Source: Rhodococcus marinonascens NBRC 14363 (lineage in GTDB: Bacteria > Actinomycetota > Actinomycetes > Mycobacteriales > Mycobacteriaceae). From it: a stretch of DNA of 64,000 nucleotides. Position numbers and translations under genes: made by a program. The stretch covers positions 62,001-126,000 of the forward strand of contig NZ_BCXB01000003.1 of assembly GCF_001894885.1 (NCBI RefSeq), read 5' to 3'. Positions 26,111-34,668 of this stretch are shown piece after piece. How positions within the stretch are numbered: position 1 is the stretch's first letter; the number at the start of each line of letters is the position of its first letter. A model generated the notes under the pieces. It was given only the letters and a program-made list of their open reading frames with translations. It was not told the origin of the DNA and made no database searches.

Positions 26111-26209
26111 CTACAGCGAAGACATGCCCATCGGTGGCATCATTCCCATCTGCTGCATCATCATGTTGCACATATCCATCATGTCCATTCCCATCATGTC
26201 CATTCCCAT
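26111..26209 (-). CDS. Methionine-rich microprotein (32 aa) downstream of the multicopper oxidase
   Basis: A short ORF below usual gene-calling limits. It encodes 32 residues, of which 16 are Met, plus one Cys (residue 14), three Asp, two Gln and no aromatic residue; the beginning reads MGMDMMGMDMMDMCNMM. The first six-residue stretch GMDMM is repeated. The ATG is preceded by GGGAGGTG a few bases upstream and lies 19 nt beyond the stop of the multicopper oxidase gene, on the same strand. Met-rich motifs of the MxM and MxxM type bind Cu(I), so a copper-binding or copper-delivery peptide is the likely role. That role is inference; no signal peptide is visible and no homologue is named. Confidence 0.6.
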   Translation of the reverse strand: MGMDMMGMDMMDMCNMMMQQMGMMPPMGMSSL

Positions 26210-26228
26210 CACCTCCCTTCGGATCGAC

Positions 26229-27818
26229 TCAACTGAGATAGTCGAGGCGGGTCATCATTCCTGAATCTTGGTGATAACCATTGTGGCAGTGCAGCATCCA
26301 GTCACCAGGATTGTCGGCGACGAGGTCCACCGCGAGCGAGCGCATGGGCAGCACGATGACGGTGTCCTTCCGGGGTCCGGGGGTGCCGTCGGGTTTGACG
26401 ATCTGGAACGTGTGCCCGTGCAGGTGCATCGGATGCCACATCATGGTTCTGTTCGTGAAGGCCAGGCGGGCGCGTTGCCCCTGGTGGATGGTCAACGGTT
26501 CGGTCTGGTCGTAGGTGCGGCCGTTGATGGTCCACGTATAGCTCATCATGCCCCCACCGAGGTCCGCTGCAAGGTTCACATCGGTCCGGCCCCGGGGCAG
26601 CAGGACTTCGTCGGCGGCGGCGAAGGTGTCCACCGTTCCGACCCGGCCGCTCAGCTCACCGGGCACAAGCGTGGGATCCGGCTCGGACCCGGCACCGGTG
26701 CGCAGAAGCGCGCGGGCGTGCCCGTTCTTGCCTTCGGCCGCAGCGACGAGGGGGAAGACGCCGTCCTGGGCGGTGACGATGACGTCGTAGCGTTCGCCCA
26801 TGCCGAGCAGGAGGGCGTCGACGTCGACGGGCACGACGGGGAATCCGTCGGTGTGGGTGACGGTCAAGGTGTGCTGGGCGAGGGCGACGCGGAAAGCAGT
26901 GTCGGCGCCGGCGTTGATGATGCGGATACGCACTCGTTGACCGGGTGCGGCGGTGAAGGTCGTCGGGGCTTCCGGGACACGCCCATTGACGAGGTAAACG
27001 GGGTAGTCGACATCGCCGGCGTCACCGCCGAGGAGGGTGCTGGCACCGACTCCGTGCGGGTCCGCGTTCACCGAGGCGGGGGTGCTGTTCTGATCGGGTC
27101 CGCGACCCGTGCCGCCCATTCCGGGCATGTTCCCCATGCCAGTTCCGCCCATCGATCCCATTCCGCCCGATTGCAGGTTCGAGAGAATCTGTTGCGGGCT
27201 CTGGCCGATTCCCTCGGTCCAGTCGTCGAGGACGACGATCCACTCGGCGTCGTAATTGCCGGGTTCGTCAGGGTCGTCGACGATAATGGGCAGGTAGAGG
27301 CCGTAGTCAGTGTCGAGTCCGACGTGTGGGTGTGCCCAGTACGTTCCCGAATGCGGCACCGAGAATCGGTAGGTGAAGCTTTGGCCTGCGTCGACGTTAG
27401 GGGTGGCGGGCGCGGCTCCGTCCATGTCGTTGCGCAGTGCAATGCCGTGCCAGTGAACCGAGGTCTCATGGTCGAGGCCGTTGGACACGGCGACCGCGAC
27501 CTCGTCGCCGACGTTGGCCCGTACCGCGGCGCCAGGAATGCTGTTCCCGTAGGCCAGTGTGCGAACCGTCGGCCCGCCGAGGTCGATCTCGGCGCTCTGC
27601 GGGGTAAGCGATGCGTTGACGGTGCGGCCGGTGTGTGGTCGGGCTTCCTCCGCAAGGGAGATGGCGTTCTCGTCGACCGAAGTCACGTCGGGGGAGGATG
27701 GGCTTCGGTTGCAGGCGGCCAGCACGAGGCCACCCAGCCCTGCAGCGGTGGCGGTGGCGGTGGCGGTGAGGAAGGTGCGCCGGTTGAGTCCAGAGGCGTT
27801 GTCAGGCGAAGAAGTCAT
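26229..27818 (-). CDS. Tat-exported multicopper oxidase (CueO/MmcO-like)
   Basis: 529-residue copper oxidase, probably a cuprous oxidase that protects against Cu(I). Residues 12–36 are a twin-arginine signal (NRRTFLTATATATAAGLGG) ending at LAAC, which is also a possible lipobox. Type 2/3 copper motifs are HWHG at 122–125, HPH at 163–165, HPMHLHGHTF and HCHNGYHQDSGM near the C-terminus; the last two also carry the type 1 ligands. Residues 218–240 form a Met/Gly-rich loop (GGMGSMGGTGMGNMPGMGG) like the Met-rich insert of CueO. It overlaps the upstream SHOCT gene (ATGA) and is followed by the Met-rich microprotein. Confidence 0.92.
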   Translation of the reverse strand: MTSSPDNASGLNRRTFLTATATATAAGLGGLVLAACNRSPSSPDVTSVDENAISLAEEARPHTGRTVNASLTPQSAEIDLGGPTVRTLAYGNSIPGAAVRANVGDEVAVAVSNGLDHETSVHWHGIALRNDMDGAAPATPNVDAGQSFTYRFSVPHSGTYWAHPHVGLDTDYGLYLPIIVDDPDEPGNYDAEWIVVLDDWTEGIGQSPQQILSNLQSGGMGSMGGTGMGNMPGMGGTGRGPDQNSTPASVNADPHGVGASTLLGGDAGDVDYPVYLVNGRVPEAPTTFTAAPGQRVRIRIINAGADTAFRVALAQHTLTVTHTDGFPVVPVDVDALLLGMGERYDVIVTAQDGVFPLVAAAEGKNGHARALLRTGAGSEPDPTLVPGELSGRVGTVDTFAAADEVLLPRGRTDVNLAADLGGGMMSYTWTINGRTYDQTEPLTIHQGQRARLAFTNRTMMWHPMHLHGHTFQIVKPDGTPGPRKDTVIVLPMRSLAVDLVADNPGDWMLHCHNGYHQDSGMMTRLDYLS

Positions 27819-28093
27819 GGGGTCTGGTCTTGCCCGGCGCGTAGGTGGGCTCTGCGGATGCGGTACTCGTCGACGTCGATCTCCCCGCGCGCGAAGCGTT
27901 CGTCGAGGATGGTGTCCTCGCTACGGGTGTTGGTGTCGTTGGCCACGTAGGTCGGATTGGGGTTTGTGCGGATGTTGCGGAAGAGTGCCATCACCCCGAA
28001 GATGACCAATGTCCAGAAGGCGACCATCGCCAGGACCATCAGCACCCAGCCGCCCCAGCTCATTCCGTAGCCAATTCCGTCGTTCCACATCAT
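27815..28093 (-). CDS. SHOCT-domain membrane protein, copy 1
   Basis: 92 residues: a short Met/Trp-rich N-terminus (MMWNDGIGYGMSWGGW), one membrane helix (VLMVLAMVAFWTLVIFGVM), a polar linker, and a C-terminal SHOCT motif (ILDERFARGEIDVDEYRIRR). Small SHOCT proteins are common beside copper and heavy-metal genes, but their role is not defined. The stop overlaps the multicopper oxidase start, so it is the first gene of a SHOCT–oxidase–microprotein operon. GAGGTGA precedes the start. It differs from copy 2 (35212–35484) at a few residues near the C-terminus. Confidence 0.85.
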   Translation of the reverse strand: MMWNDGIGYGMSWGGWVLMVLAMVAFWTLVIFGVMALFRNIRTNPNPTYVANDTNTRSEDTILDERFARGEIDVDEYRIRRAHLRAGQDQTP

Positions 28094-28260
28094 GGTCGTT
28101 CACCTCACCTGATCGTTGTTCGGTCTTCATTGCTGTTGATCGTGGACCCCATCGTGGATTTTGGAACCAGGGGAATCGATGAGGGTTCTGTGTAATTTCG
28201 ATGAAGATGTGGCCTGCCACGGTGACTGGCACACGACAGGAAGAACACAAGCTGCGACAC
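27829..28260. repeat. ~430-bp direct repeat, left copy (SHOCT gene plus divergent promoter)
   Basis: Matches 35220–35651 without indels at an offset of 7391 bp and with roughly a dozen substitutions, several of them clustered at the two ends. It covers nearly all of the SHOCT gene and the whole intergenic region that, in the right copy, leads into the response regulator. To its right there is no regulator; unrelated sequence starts near 28261. A pair of ATCGTGGA boxes 12 bp apart (28139–28146, 28151–28158) is a possible regulator site. Confidence 0.95.
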
Positions 28261-28475
28261 GTCCACCGGCGGCTCCGCTCAGCGCGCCCGCAGGAGTCCT
28301 ACTCCCGCGGGCGGGCCGCCACGAACCGCCGCGTTGCCGACAAACTGGGCAGCATGCCGTCGAAGCCACCGCGCCTGACAACCGCACAGAGCACTTCCTC
28401 GCGAAACCGGCCATGAACCTCCCCGGTGTGCGTAGCATCTAGACCATCTCGTTCGATTCCCTTCGGGAGGCAGAC
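28261..28475. other. Unique sequence between the left repeat and the mreB-like gene
   Basis: No gene is seen. GC-rich sequence with a good GGGAGG ribosome binding site at its right end for the mreB-like GTG start. A TAGCAT about 45 nt before that start could be a –10 element, without a convincing –35. Any rightward promoter inside the left repeat would read through this stretch into the mreB-like gene. Confidence 0.4.
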
Positions 28476-29465
28476 GTGCGCGGACTTGGCATCGATCTCG
28501 GAACCACGAACACTGTCGTCGGGACGCCCGAAGACGGGATCGTCCTGAACGAACCGTCTTTCATGCTGGTTCGGAACAAAGATCCGCACCGCGCCCTCGC
28601 GATCGGCCAGGAGGCGCGGAGCGTTGTCGGCCGAACGCCTGCAGGAATCAGTCAGGTTCGGCCCATGCGCGACGGCGTCATCGTGGATCTGGAGTCGGCC
28701 CGAGCATTCGTGACGGCCGTCATCGAGAAGGCCGCTCCGCGCAGATGGTACGGCCGGCGGCGCAAGGCCGTCATCACGGCTCCCGCCGGGGCCACCCCAC
28801 TTGAGCGTCGCGCGCTGCTCGAGGTAGGGCATGAGGCAGGCCTGCGAAAGGTCGGTCTGATACCGGAACCGGTGGCGGGTGCTCTCGGGTGCGGTGTCAA
28901 TCCACTCGAGCCTCGTACCCATCTCATCGTGAACGTCGGCGGCGGCAACTCGGAGGTCACCGCCATCTGTTTCGGTGGCGTGATCTCGCACCGCAGTTGT
29001 CCACTGGCGGGGGAGGAACTGACCGAGGCGTTGCACCACTACCTGCGTGAAGAGCACCAGATCATCGTCGGCGAGCTGACCGCCGAGCGCGCCAAGATAG
29101 GCGCACCCGACACCGCCGACGGGGAATCGCTCGTGGTGGAGGGGCTCGACGCCGTCACGGGTCGCGCACGGCTGATCTCACTCGACGTCGAGGAGATCGT
29201 GGAAGCGCTGCGGCCGACCACGACCGGAATCGTGCAGACGTTGACCGCCTGCCTGGAAGACCTTCCCCCGCAGGCGATCAGTGACGTGATGTCCGAAGGG
29301 GTCCTGGTGATCGGGGGCGGTTCAATGCTCCGCGGACTGTCTCACCTGTTCGAAGAGTCGTTCGGCCTGCCGGTGAAGACGGCCGAGCGGCCGCTGACGT
29401 GCGTCGCTGAGGGTGCGACGGCCTGTCTGGATCACCCGGAGATCGTTGCCGCCTACAGCAGCTGA
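28476..29465 (+). CDS. MreB-like actin homologue
   Basis: 329 residues with the MreB/Mbl pattern along the whole length: phosphate-1 GIDLGTTNTVVG, LNEPSF, GRTPAGISQVRPMRDGVIVD, ERRALLEVGHEAGL, EPVAGALGCG, phosphate-2 IVNVGGGNSEV, the adenosine motif VIGGGSMLRG, and PLTCVAEGA. In bacterial MreB the phosphate-2 loop reads DIGGGTTEV; here the leading Asp is Asn and TT is NS, so ATP hydrolysis may be altered. Subdomain IB is present. Corynebacteriales generally lack MreB, which makes the gene unusual. The GTG start has GGGAGG upstream. Hsp70/DnaK is less likely because of length and the NEPS and RPMRDGVI motifs. Confidence 0.82.
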   Translation: MRGLGIDLGTTNTVVGTPEDGIVLNEPSFMLVRNKDPHRALAIGQEARSVVGRTPAGISQVRPMRDGVIVDLESARAFVTAVIEKAAPRRWYGRRRKAVITAPAGATPLERRALLEVGHEAGLRKVGLIPEPVAGALGCGVNPLEPRTHLIVNVGGGNSEVTAICFGGVISHRSCPLAGEELTEALHHYLREEHQIIVGELTAERAKIGAPDTADGESLVVEGLDAVTGRARLISLDVEEIVEALRPTTTGIVQTLTACLEDLPPQAISDVMSEGVLVIGGGSMLRGLSHLFEESFGLPVKTAERPLTCVAEGATACLDHPEIVAAYSS

Positions 29466-29558
29466 TCAGCGAGGCGGTGCCTCACTGGGAGTCCCCGAGG
29501 CGGTGCATAGTGCGGCGTGGGAGAAGCAATTAGACAGTACGGTTTGACATAATTCGGT

Positions 29559-30614
29559 ATGCGAGTTGCTCCTCTGGCTTTGTGTGACGGCGATCGAGCG
29601 AGACTTGCGACGTTGGCGCGGTCCTCGTCGGTGCGTGCCGGGTTGGCGCAGCGGGCGCAGATCGTGTTGTTGGCGGCGGGCGGCGAGCCGAACACCGAAA
29701 TTTTGCGGTTGGTGGGTGTCTGACCCGTCAGACAGTGATGTCGTGGTGTGCGCGCTACGACGCGTCCGGAATCGACGGCCCTGTCGGACGAGCAGCGGTC
29801 TGGCCGACCACGCACGATCGACCACAGCAAGATCGTGACCGCCACGCTGACGCCTCCACTGAAGAAGCTCGGGGTCACTCATTGGAGTACCCGGTTGCCG
29901 GCCGACAAGCTGAAGATCAGCAACAGCACCGTCGCTGATGCGTGGCGTGAGTATGGGATACAGCCTTGGTGTAGAGAGACATTCAAATTCCTCACCGATC
30001 CGGAGTTGGTCGGGAAAGTCACCGACGTTGTCGGGTTGTACCTGGATCCGCCGAAGAACGCGGTCGTGCTCTGCGTGGACGAGAAGTCCCAGATCCAGGC
30101 GCTGGACCGCACAGTGCCTACGTTGCCGATGCGGATCGGGATTCCTGAACGTCAGACCCATGACTATGTCCGGCACGGCACCACCACGCTGTTCGCCGCG
30201 TTGGAGGTGGCGACCGGGACTATGTCAGCCTCGGCACCGCCATCAGGAATTCCTTCGGTTCCTCAGGCATGTGACCCGCCCGTACCCCGACCAGGAGTTG
30301 CACTTGGTGATGGACAACTAGGCCACCCGCAAGAAGCAGGAAGTGCGTGATTGGCTGGCGGGGAATCCGCGGATCACAGTCCATGTCACACCCATCTCAG
30401 CGCCGTGGATGAACCTGGTCGAGGTGTGGTTCGGAGTCATCGAACGCCAAGCCATCCACCGCGGGACCCTCCACAGCGTCAAGCAACTCGTCGGAAGTAT
30501 CCGCGACTTCATCAAGGGCTGGAATTCGCGGTCTCAGCCCTTCGTCTGGACAAGACCGCCGACCGGATCCTCACCAAGGCACACCGTCCAACAACTTCAA
30601 GAACGACGCACTAG
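29559..30614 (+). mobile_element. Dead IS630-type transposase
   Basis: A transposase reading frame of about 350 codons is spread over several frames. The first 54 codons (MRVAPLALCDGDRARLATLA...LRLVGV) end at TGA, where a one-base shift is needed to continue into RQTVMSW. The central part reads [14 protein letters not shown] (a DDE Asp). Another shift occurs near 30220, then LHLVMDN and an in-frame TAG, and finally VTPISAPWMNLVEVWFGVIERQ with the last DDE-region acid. The final TAG overlaps the stop of the convergent RodA–PBP gene. No terminal inverted repeats were recognised, so the right end is probably truncated. Confidence 0.85.
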
Positions 30615-33442
30615 CCCGGACGTTCCGCGAGGTAGCGCTCGAGGATCGACTTGACCACGGGGCCGGACGTTGCCGATCCGAATCCCCCGCCACGGACCAT
30701 CACCGTGACGACGACTTCGGGAGACTCGAAGGGCGCCACCGCGGAGAACCAGGCGTCGAGACCATCGCCCGGCGCCGACGGATCCTCCGCCGTTCCGGTC
30801 TTGGCGCCGGCCGACACCGGCAAGGTGGCGAGCTGCCCGGCCGTACCGGCAGCGGCCGAAGCCCTCATCCCGGCCCGCACCGGATCAAGCAGATCGGCGA
30901 AGGGAAGCCGATCAGGCTCCGCCGTCGGAATCGACGCGCCCTCCCCGGTCCCGTAGGCGGCGGCGAGCTGTGGAGTGACCATTGCTCCGGTGCCGATGCC
31001 GGACGTCCACCCTGCCACTTGCAGCGGGGTCGCTGTCACGGTGCCCTGCCCGATACCCATCAACACCGTCGAGCCCGGATACCAGGTGGCCCCGATTTCA
31101 CCGACCGACTCCGGTGTCCCCAGGAAACCTGCGGACTCACCGGGCAGATCGATCGCCGAGCGCCGGCCCACACCCAATTGGTCGGCGACCGTAGCGATCC
31201 GCTCGGGACCGAGGAGTAGGGCGAGCTTGTAGAAGTACACGTTGTCCGACCACTGGATCGCCTGCAACAGGTTACTCGGACCCATCGGCTGCCAATTCGC
31301 GAACGTGTGCCCTCCGTAGGTGAATGCGGCACCGGTCGCGATCGGCTGCTCCGGATCCAAAACCTGATCTTCCGCGTTCGCCGAGGCGACAACGATCTTG
31401 AACGTCGAGCCGGGTGGCGCGGCGGTCTGGTACGCGTGGTTGAGCATCCGGCTGGGCCCCGGACCCTCGGTTTGAGCGGCCAGCGCTACGGCATCGACCG
31501 GAGGACCGTAGACGTTGTTGTCGTACCCGGGGACGCTGGCGAGCGCCAGCACCGCGCCGGTCCGGGCGTCCATCACCACCGCGGCGCCCAGGTCACCCTT
31601 GCTGCCGCGGACTGCCTGGGTCAGTGCCTCCGTCGCCACATTCTGCAATCCGATGTCCAGGTGCAGCCGCAGGTCGTGGCCCGGCACCGGATCCACGCGC
31701 TCTCCCGGAGCGACCACATTTCCCATCGGGTCGACGTACAGGCACTGCTTGCCGTCGCTGCCGCGCAGCAGCGCGTCGTATTGCTTCTCGAGTCCCGCAC
31801 TCCCGACCCGCGACCCGAGCGCGAGCTGCGGCCAGCGTTCCATGTCCTGCGGATCGCCGATGCCGACGTATCCGAGGACGGAGGCGAGCGAATCCCCGTA
31901 CGGATAGTGCCGACGCCCGGAGGGAACGACGAGGACGCCGGGGACCTGCGCATCGATGATTTGGCGAGCCTGATCGGGTGCGACCCTGCCGACGACGGTC
32001 TCCATCTCCCCGACGCCGCGTTCATCCAGGGTGTTTGTCAGCTCGTCTTGAGAAATTCCGAGCAACGCGGCGAGTGAACCGGGGTCGTTCTCGTCGAACA
32101 TTCGAGTGACCACCGAAATGGAGTATTCGGCAACATTGGTCGCCAAGGGCACGCCGTTCCGGTCGACGATCTGACCGCGCTCGGCAGGCAGACGGATGCA
32201 GCGATTCATCTGTTCATCGCTCAACGCGCGCAACTCAGAACCGCGATCGCCCTGCAACTGCCAGGTGAACACGGACATCGCGACGAGGAGTGCGGTGACC
32301 GCGGCGGTTCCCACCGTCATGCCCCGAGGCCGTCGCCGACGTGTCGGCGGCTGAGCCCACAGCGGCCGAGCGACACCGTCTCGGCGAACTGCGAGCACCA
32401 GCCCGATCGCAACGAATCCGACGAGTGCGACCGTGCCCCCGTAACTGAACATCGGGAGCGGCATTCCGGTATGGGGCAGCAGCGACAGGCTCGCACCGAT
32501 CGACAACACTGCGTGGATCCCGAACAACCCGCCGATGCCCGCGGCTACGAGCGCAGCTTCTCTGGTCCTGGCCCTTCGTGCGGCGAGAGCGGCACGCCAC
32601 GTGATCACCAAGCTGGCTGCCACGACTGCAAGGCCCGCGAACAGACCCCACCCGTACACGACGCTCGCGAACGCAAGGTCGTGCTCCGATTCGGGAAGGT
32701 ATTGCGCCCTCAGTCCGTACATGGGCTCTCGCGCCAGGCCCCACAGCCCACCGCTGCCTACCGCGATGTCGGCCTGAAGCGATGCCCAGCCCGACCCACT
32801 CGGGTCAGCATCGCTCGACAGGAACACCTGGATCCGTTCGAGTTGGTACGGGCGGAGGAAAAGTCCGAGAATGGGCAGCGCGGCGATTACCAGTCCGAAC
32901 AGCGGCAGTAGCGGCAACATCGGCACCCTGGCGAGGATCAGCATCAGCGCCGCTACCGACGCCAGCACCACGGCACTCGACAGGTCGGGCTGGACAGCGA
33001 CCAGGGCAATCACGCCGCTCGCGATCAACAACATCGTCACCAACCGGCCGAACGTGTAGCCGCGGGCCAGGATGGTCGCCGACACCAGGACCACACCGAG
33101 CTTGGCGATTTCGGAGGGTTGAACGGAAAACAGGCCGAAATCGAGCCAGCGTTGTGCGCCCTTGACCGATACCCCGACGAACGGCACCGCTATCAGCATC
33201 GCGACGGATACTCCGAGAGTCACCCATCCGAATCGTTGCAGTTTGCTCACCCGCATGCGCGAGATGAGAAACATCACCCCGATGCCGACGACGGCAAAGC
33301 TCGCGTGGCGGACCGCTTGCGATGTGAGTCCGATCGACACCAAGTTGAGAAGGCCGAGAACGGTGAGAACGACCGCGGCCGTGACAATCCAGGGATCGGA
33401 CTCCCGGTCTTGTCCCCGCACAGGAACACTGTCTCCGCTCAT
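30611..33442 (-). CDS. RodA/FtsW–class B PBP fusion (SEDS glycosyltransferase plus transpeptidase)
   Basis: 943-residue bifunctional cell-wall synthase. Residues 1–~395 are a SEDS protein with about ten to twelve membrane helices and the RodA-type VQPDLSSAVVL and SVQPSEIAKLGVV. A second anchor helix (GTAAVTALLVAMSVFTW) leads into a class B PBP: dimerisation/pedestal RLPAERGQIVDRNGVPLA, then the transpeptidase with APPGSTFKIVVA (SxxK), WSDN (SxN) and AKTGTAED (KTG). All catalytic motifs are intact. It starts with ATG overlapping the stop of the preceding membrane protein gene and is convergent with the IS630 remnant; a nearby mreB-like gene fits an elongation module. Confidence 0.92.
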   Translation of the reverse strand: MSGDSVPVRGQDRESDPWIVTAAVVLTVLGLLNLVSIGLTSQAVRHASFAVVGIGVMFLISRMRVSKLQRFGWVTLGVSVAMLIAVPFVGVSVKGAQRWLDFGLFSVQPSEIAKLGVVLVSATILARGYTFGRLVTMLLIASGVIALVAVQPDLSSAVVLASVAALMLILARVPMLPLLPLFGLVIAALPILGLFLRPYQLERIQVFLSSDADPSGSGWASLQADIAVGSGGLWGLAREPMYGLRAQYLPESEHDLAFASVVYGWGLFAGLAVVAASLVITWRAALAARRARTREAALVAAGIGGLFGIHAVLSIGASLSLLPHTGMPLPMFSYGGTVALVGFVAIGLVLAVRRDGVARPLWAQPPTRRRRPRGMTVGTAAVTALLVAMSVFTWQLQGDRGSELRALSDEQMNRCIRLPAERGQIVDRNGVPLATNVAEYSISVVTRMFDENDPGSLAALLGISQDELTNTLDERGVGEMETVVGRVAPDQARQIIDAQVPGVLVVPSGRRHYPYGDSLASVLGYVGIGDPQDMERWPQLALGSRVGSAGLEKQYDALLRGSDGKQCLYVDPMGNVVAPGERVDPVPGHDLRLHLDIGLQNVATEALTQAVRGSKGDLGAAVVMDARTGAVLALASVPGYDNNVYGPPVDAVALAAQTEGPGPSRMLNHAYQTAAPPGSTFKIVVASANAEDQVLDPEQPIATGAAFTYGGHTFANWQPMGPSNLLQAIQWSDNVYFYKLALLLGPERIATVADQLGVGRRSAIDLPGESAGFLGTPESVGEIGATWYPGSTVLMGIGQGTVTATPLQVAGWTSGIGTGAMVTPQLAAAYGTGEGASIPTAEPDRLPFADLLDPVRAGMRASAAAGTAGQLATLPVSAGAKTGTAEDPSAPGDGLDAWFSAVAPFESPEVVVTVMVRGGGFGSATSGPVVKSILERYLAERPG

Positions 33443-34668
33443 CAGCAGGTCGCTTCCTCGGCAGGCACGTACAGCGGCTCCGAAGCAGTAACTGCCGGGG
33501 AGCTCGTGACCGCAGCGACAGCCAGGGCGTAACCGGGCGGCACGAACGTCTTGCTCAGGCCGTATACCTCATCCCGACCCGGCTCGGCACGCATTGTGAC
33601 GTCGCCGCCCGATTGCACCTCTCCGGTGCATCGGTCGTAGACATTCAGCTTCCAGGTGACCGTGTCAACGGTGGCGGCCGGGTCGAGCCGAACGTCCACT
33701 CGTACGGCACACGTCTGTCCGGCGCTACACGATCCGTCTGCGAAACTCGCTGTGACGCCAGTGATCTGACCCGCACTGGCCGGGGCGCCGGTCTGGACGG
33801 CCGCCGGCTCGACGCCGCCGGCATCCGTCGCGGCCACGGACGGGTCCGCAGGTACGGCCGGCGGCGGTGACACCGGGCGAAGGGTGTCTTCATCCGAGAG
33901 GGTCACCGGATTGACGACCGTGTTCCAGCCATTATTCAGCTCCGTCCACACACGGGGGCCCGTCGCTACGGCCCCGACGACAACGACGATCGCGAGCAGG
34001 GTGAACACTCCCTGACGCCAGGAGGGCCTTCTCCGACGACTGTGCCAGGCGTTTCGGACCGGCGGATACCAGCCGGCGGATGGCGCGAGGGACCCGGCCG
34101 GCACGTTGGCCCGATCTTCCATCGCCCGATCATCCGGAAGGGGCCGTTCCATCGTCGCCTTGACGAGTTCGCCGATCTGGCGTCTCCGCCGGGTCTCGTC
34201 GTCCGGGTCGAACTCGGGAGCGACTGCCCGGCGAACCCGGCGCACCAGATCCTCCAGATCTGTTGTTTCTGATACCGATTCGATTACAAGATCGCCGAAC
34301 TCCGGCCCCCGGCAGTTCGTCGCGATAGCCCGAAGCAGGCCCGTGATCGCATCGTTCATCTCGATGCGTGATGCGGCGCTCGCGGGGCCATCGATCGTGA
34401 TCTGTCCGCCGTCGGACACCATCACGGCGTCGTCCCGCAGGGCGATCGGACGACCACCCCCGCCGCCCGCCAGTTCGAGCTGGCCGGCCAAGTCCGTGAC
34501 CAGTTGCGCAGCTTGCGCCGGTGTCAGCCTCGCGACCGCGAGCAGCGTCGGGAGTGCGACACGGACACAGTCTCCACCTGAATCGTCATCGATCAGTTCG
34601 GGTGGTTCCGATCGGGCCGCGGCGGGCGCGCCGCTGCTCGCGTGGACTCCCAAGGCTGCTTCGTTCAT
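33442..34668 (-). CDS. Single-pass membrane protein of unknown function, coupled to RodA–PBP
   Basis: 408 residues, not recognised. About 220 cytoplasmic N-terminal residues contain a regular alpha/beta-looking region (ALPTLLAVARLTPAQAAQLV; GQITIDGPASAASRIEMND; DLEDLVRRVRRAVAPEFDPD) and basic residues before one membrane helix (GVFTLLAIVVVVGAVATG). An extracytoplasmic Pro/Ala-rich linker and a C-terminal beta-rich domain with four Cys (SCSAGQTCAVRVDV, DRCTGEV, EEATC) follow. Its stop overlaps the RodA–PBP start (ATGA). Membrane topology and coupling suggest a regulator or scaffold of that synthase; this is inference. Confidence 0.75.
   Translation of the reverse strand: MNEAALGVHASSGAPAAARSEPPELIDDDSGGDCVRVALPTLLAVARLTPAQAAQLVTDLAGQLELAGGGGGRPIALRDDAVMVSDGGQITIDGPASAASRIEMNDAITGLLRAIATNCRGPEFGDLVIESVSETTDLEDLVRRVRRAVAPEFDPDDETRRRRQIGELVKATMERPLPDDRAMEDRANVPAGSLAPSAGWYPPVRNAWHSRRRRPSWRQGVFTLLAIVVVVGAVATGPRVWTELNNGWNTVVNPVTLSDEDTLRPVSPPPAVPADPSVAATDAGGVEPAAVQTGAPASAGQITGVTASFADGSCSAGQTCAVRVDVRLDPAATVDTVTWKLNVYDRCTGEVQSGGDVTMRAEPGRDEVYGLSKTFVPPGYALAVAAVTSSPAVTASEPLYVPAEEATC

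Noticed and set aside
26268-27950. 560-codon open frame on the plus strand opposite the multicopper oxidase
   Set aside because: It is an antisense shadow of a GC-rich gene; the minus strand has Tat signal and all copper motifs in order.
28476-29465. Hsp70/DnaK assignment for the actin-fold gene
   Set aside because: Length (329 residues), NEPSF, RPMRDGVI and PLTCVAEG motifs fit MreB; no substrate-binding domain follows.
31307-32077. 256-codon plus-strand frame inside the RodA–PBP gene
   Set aside because: Antisense to a gene with complete catalytic motifs; composition typical of reverse-frame shadows.
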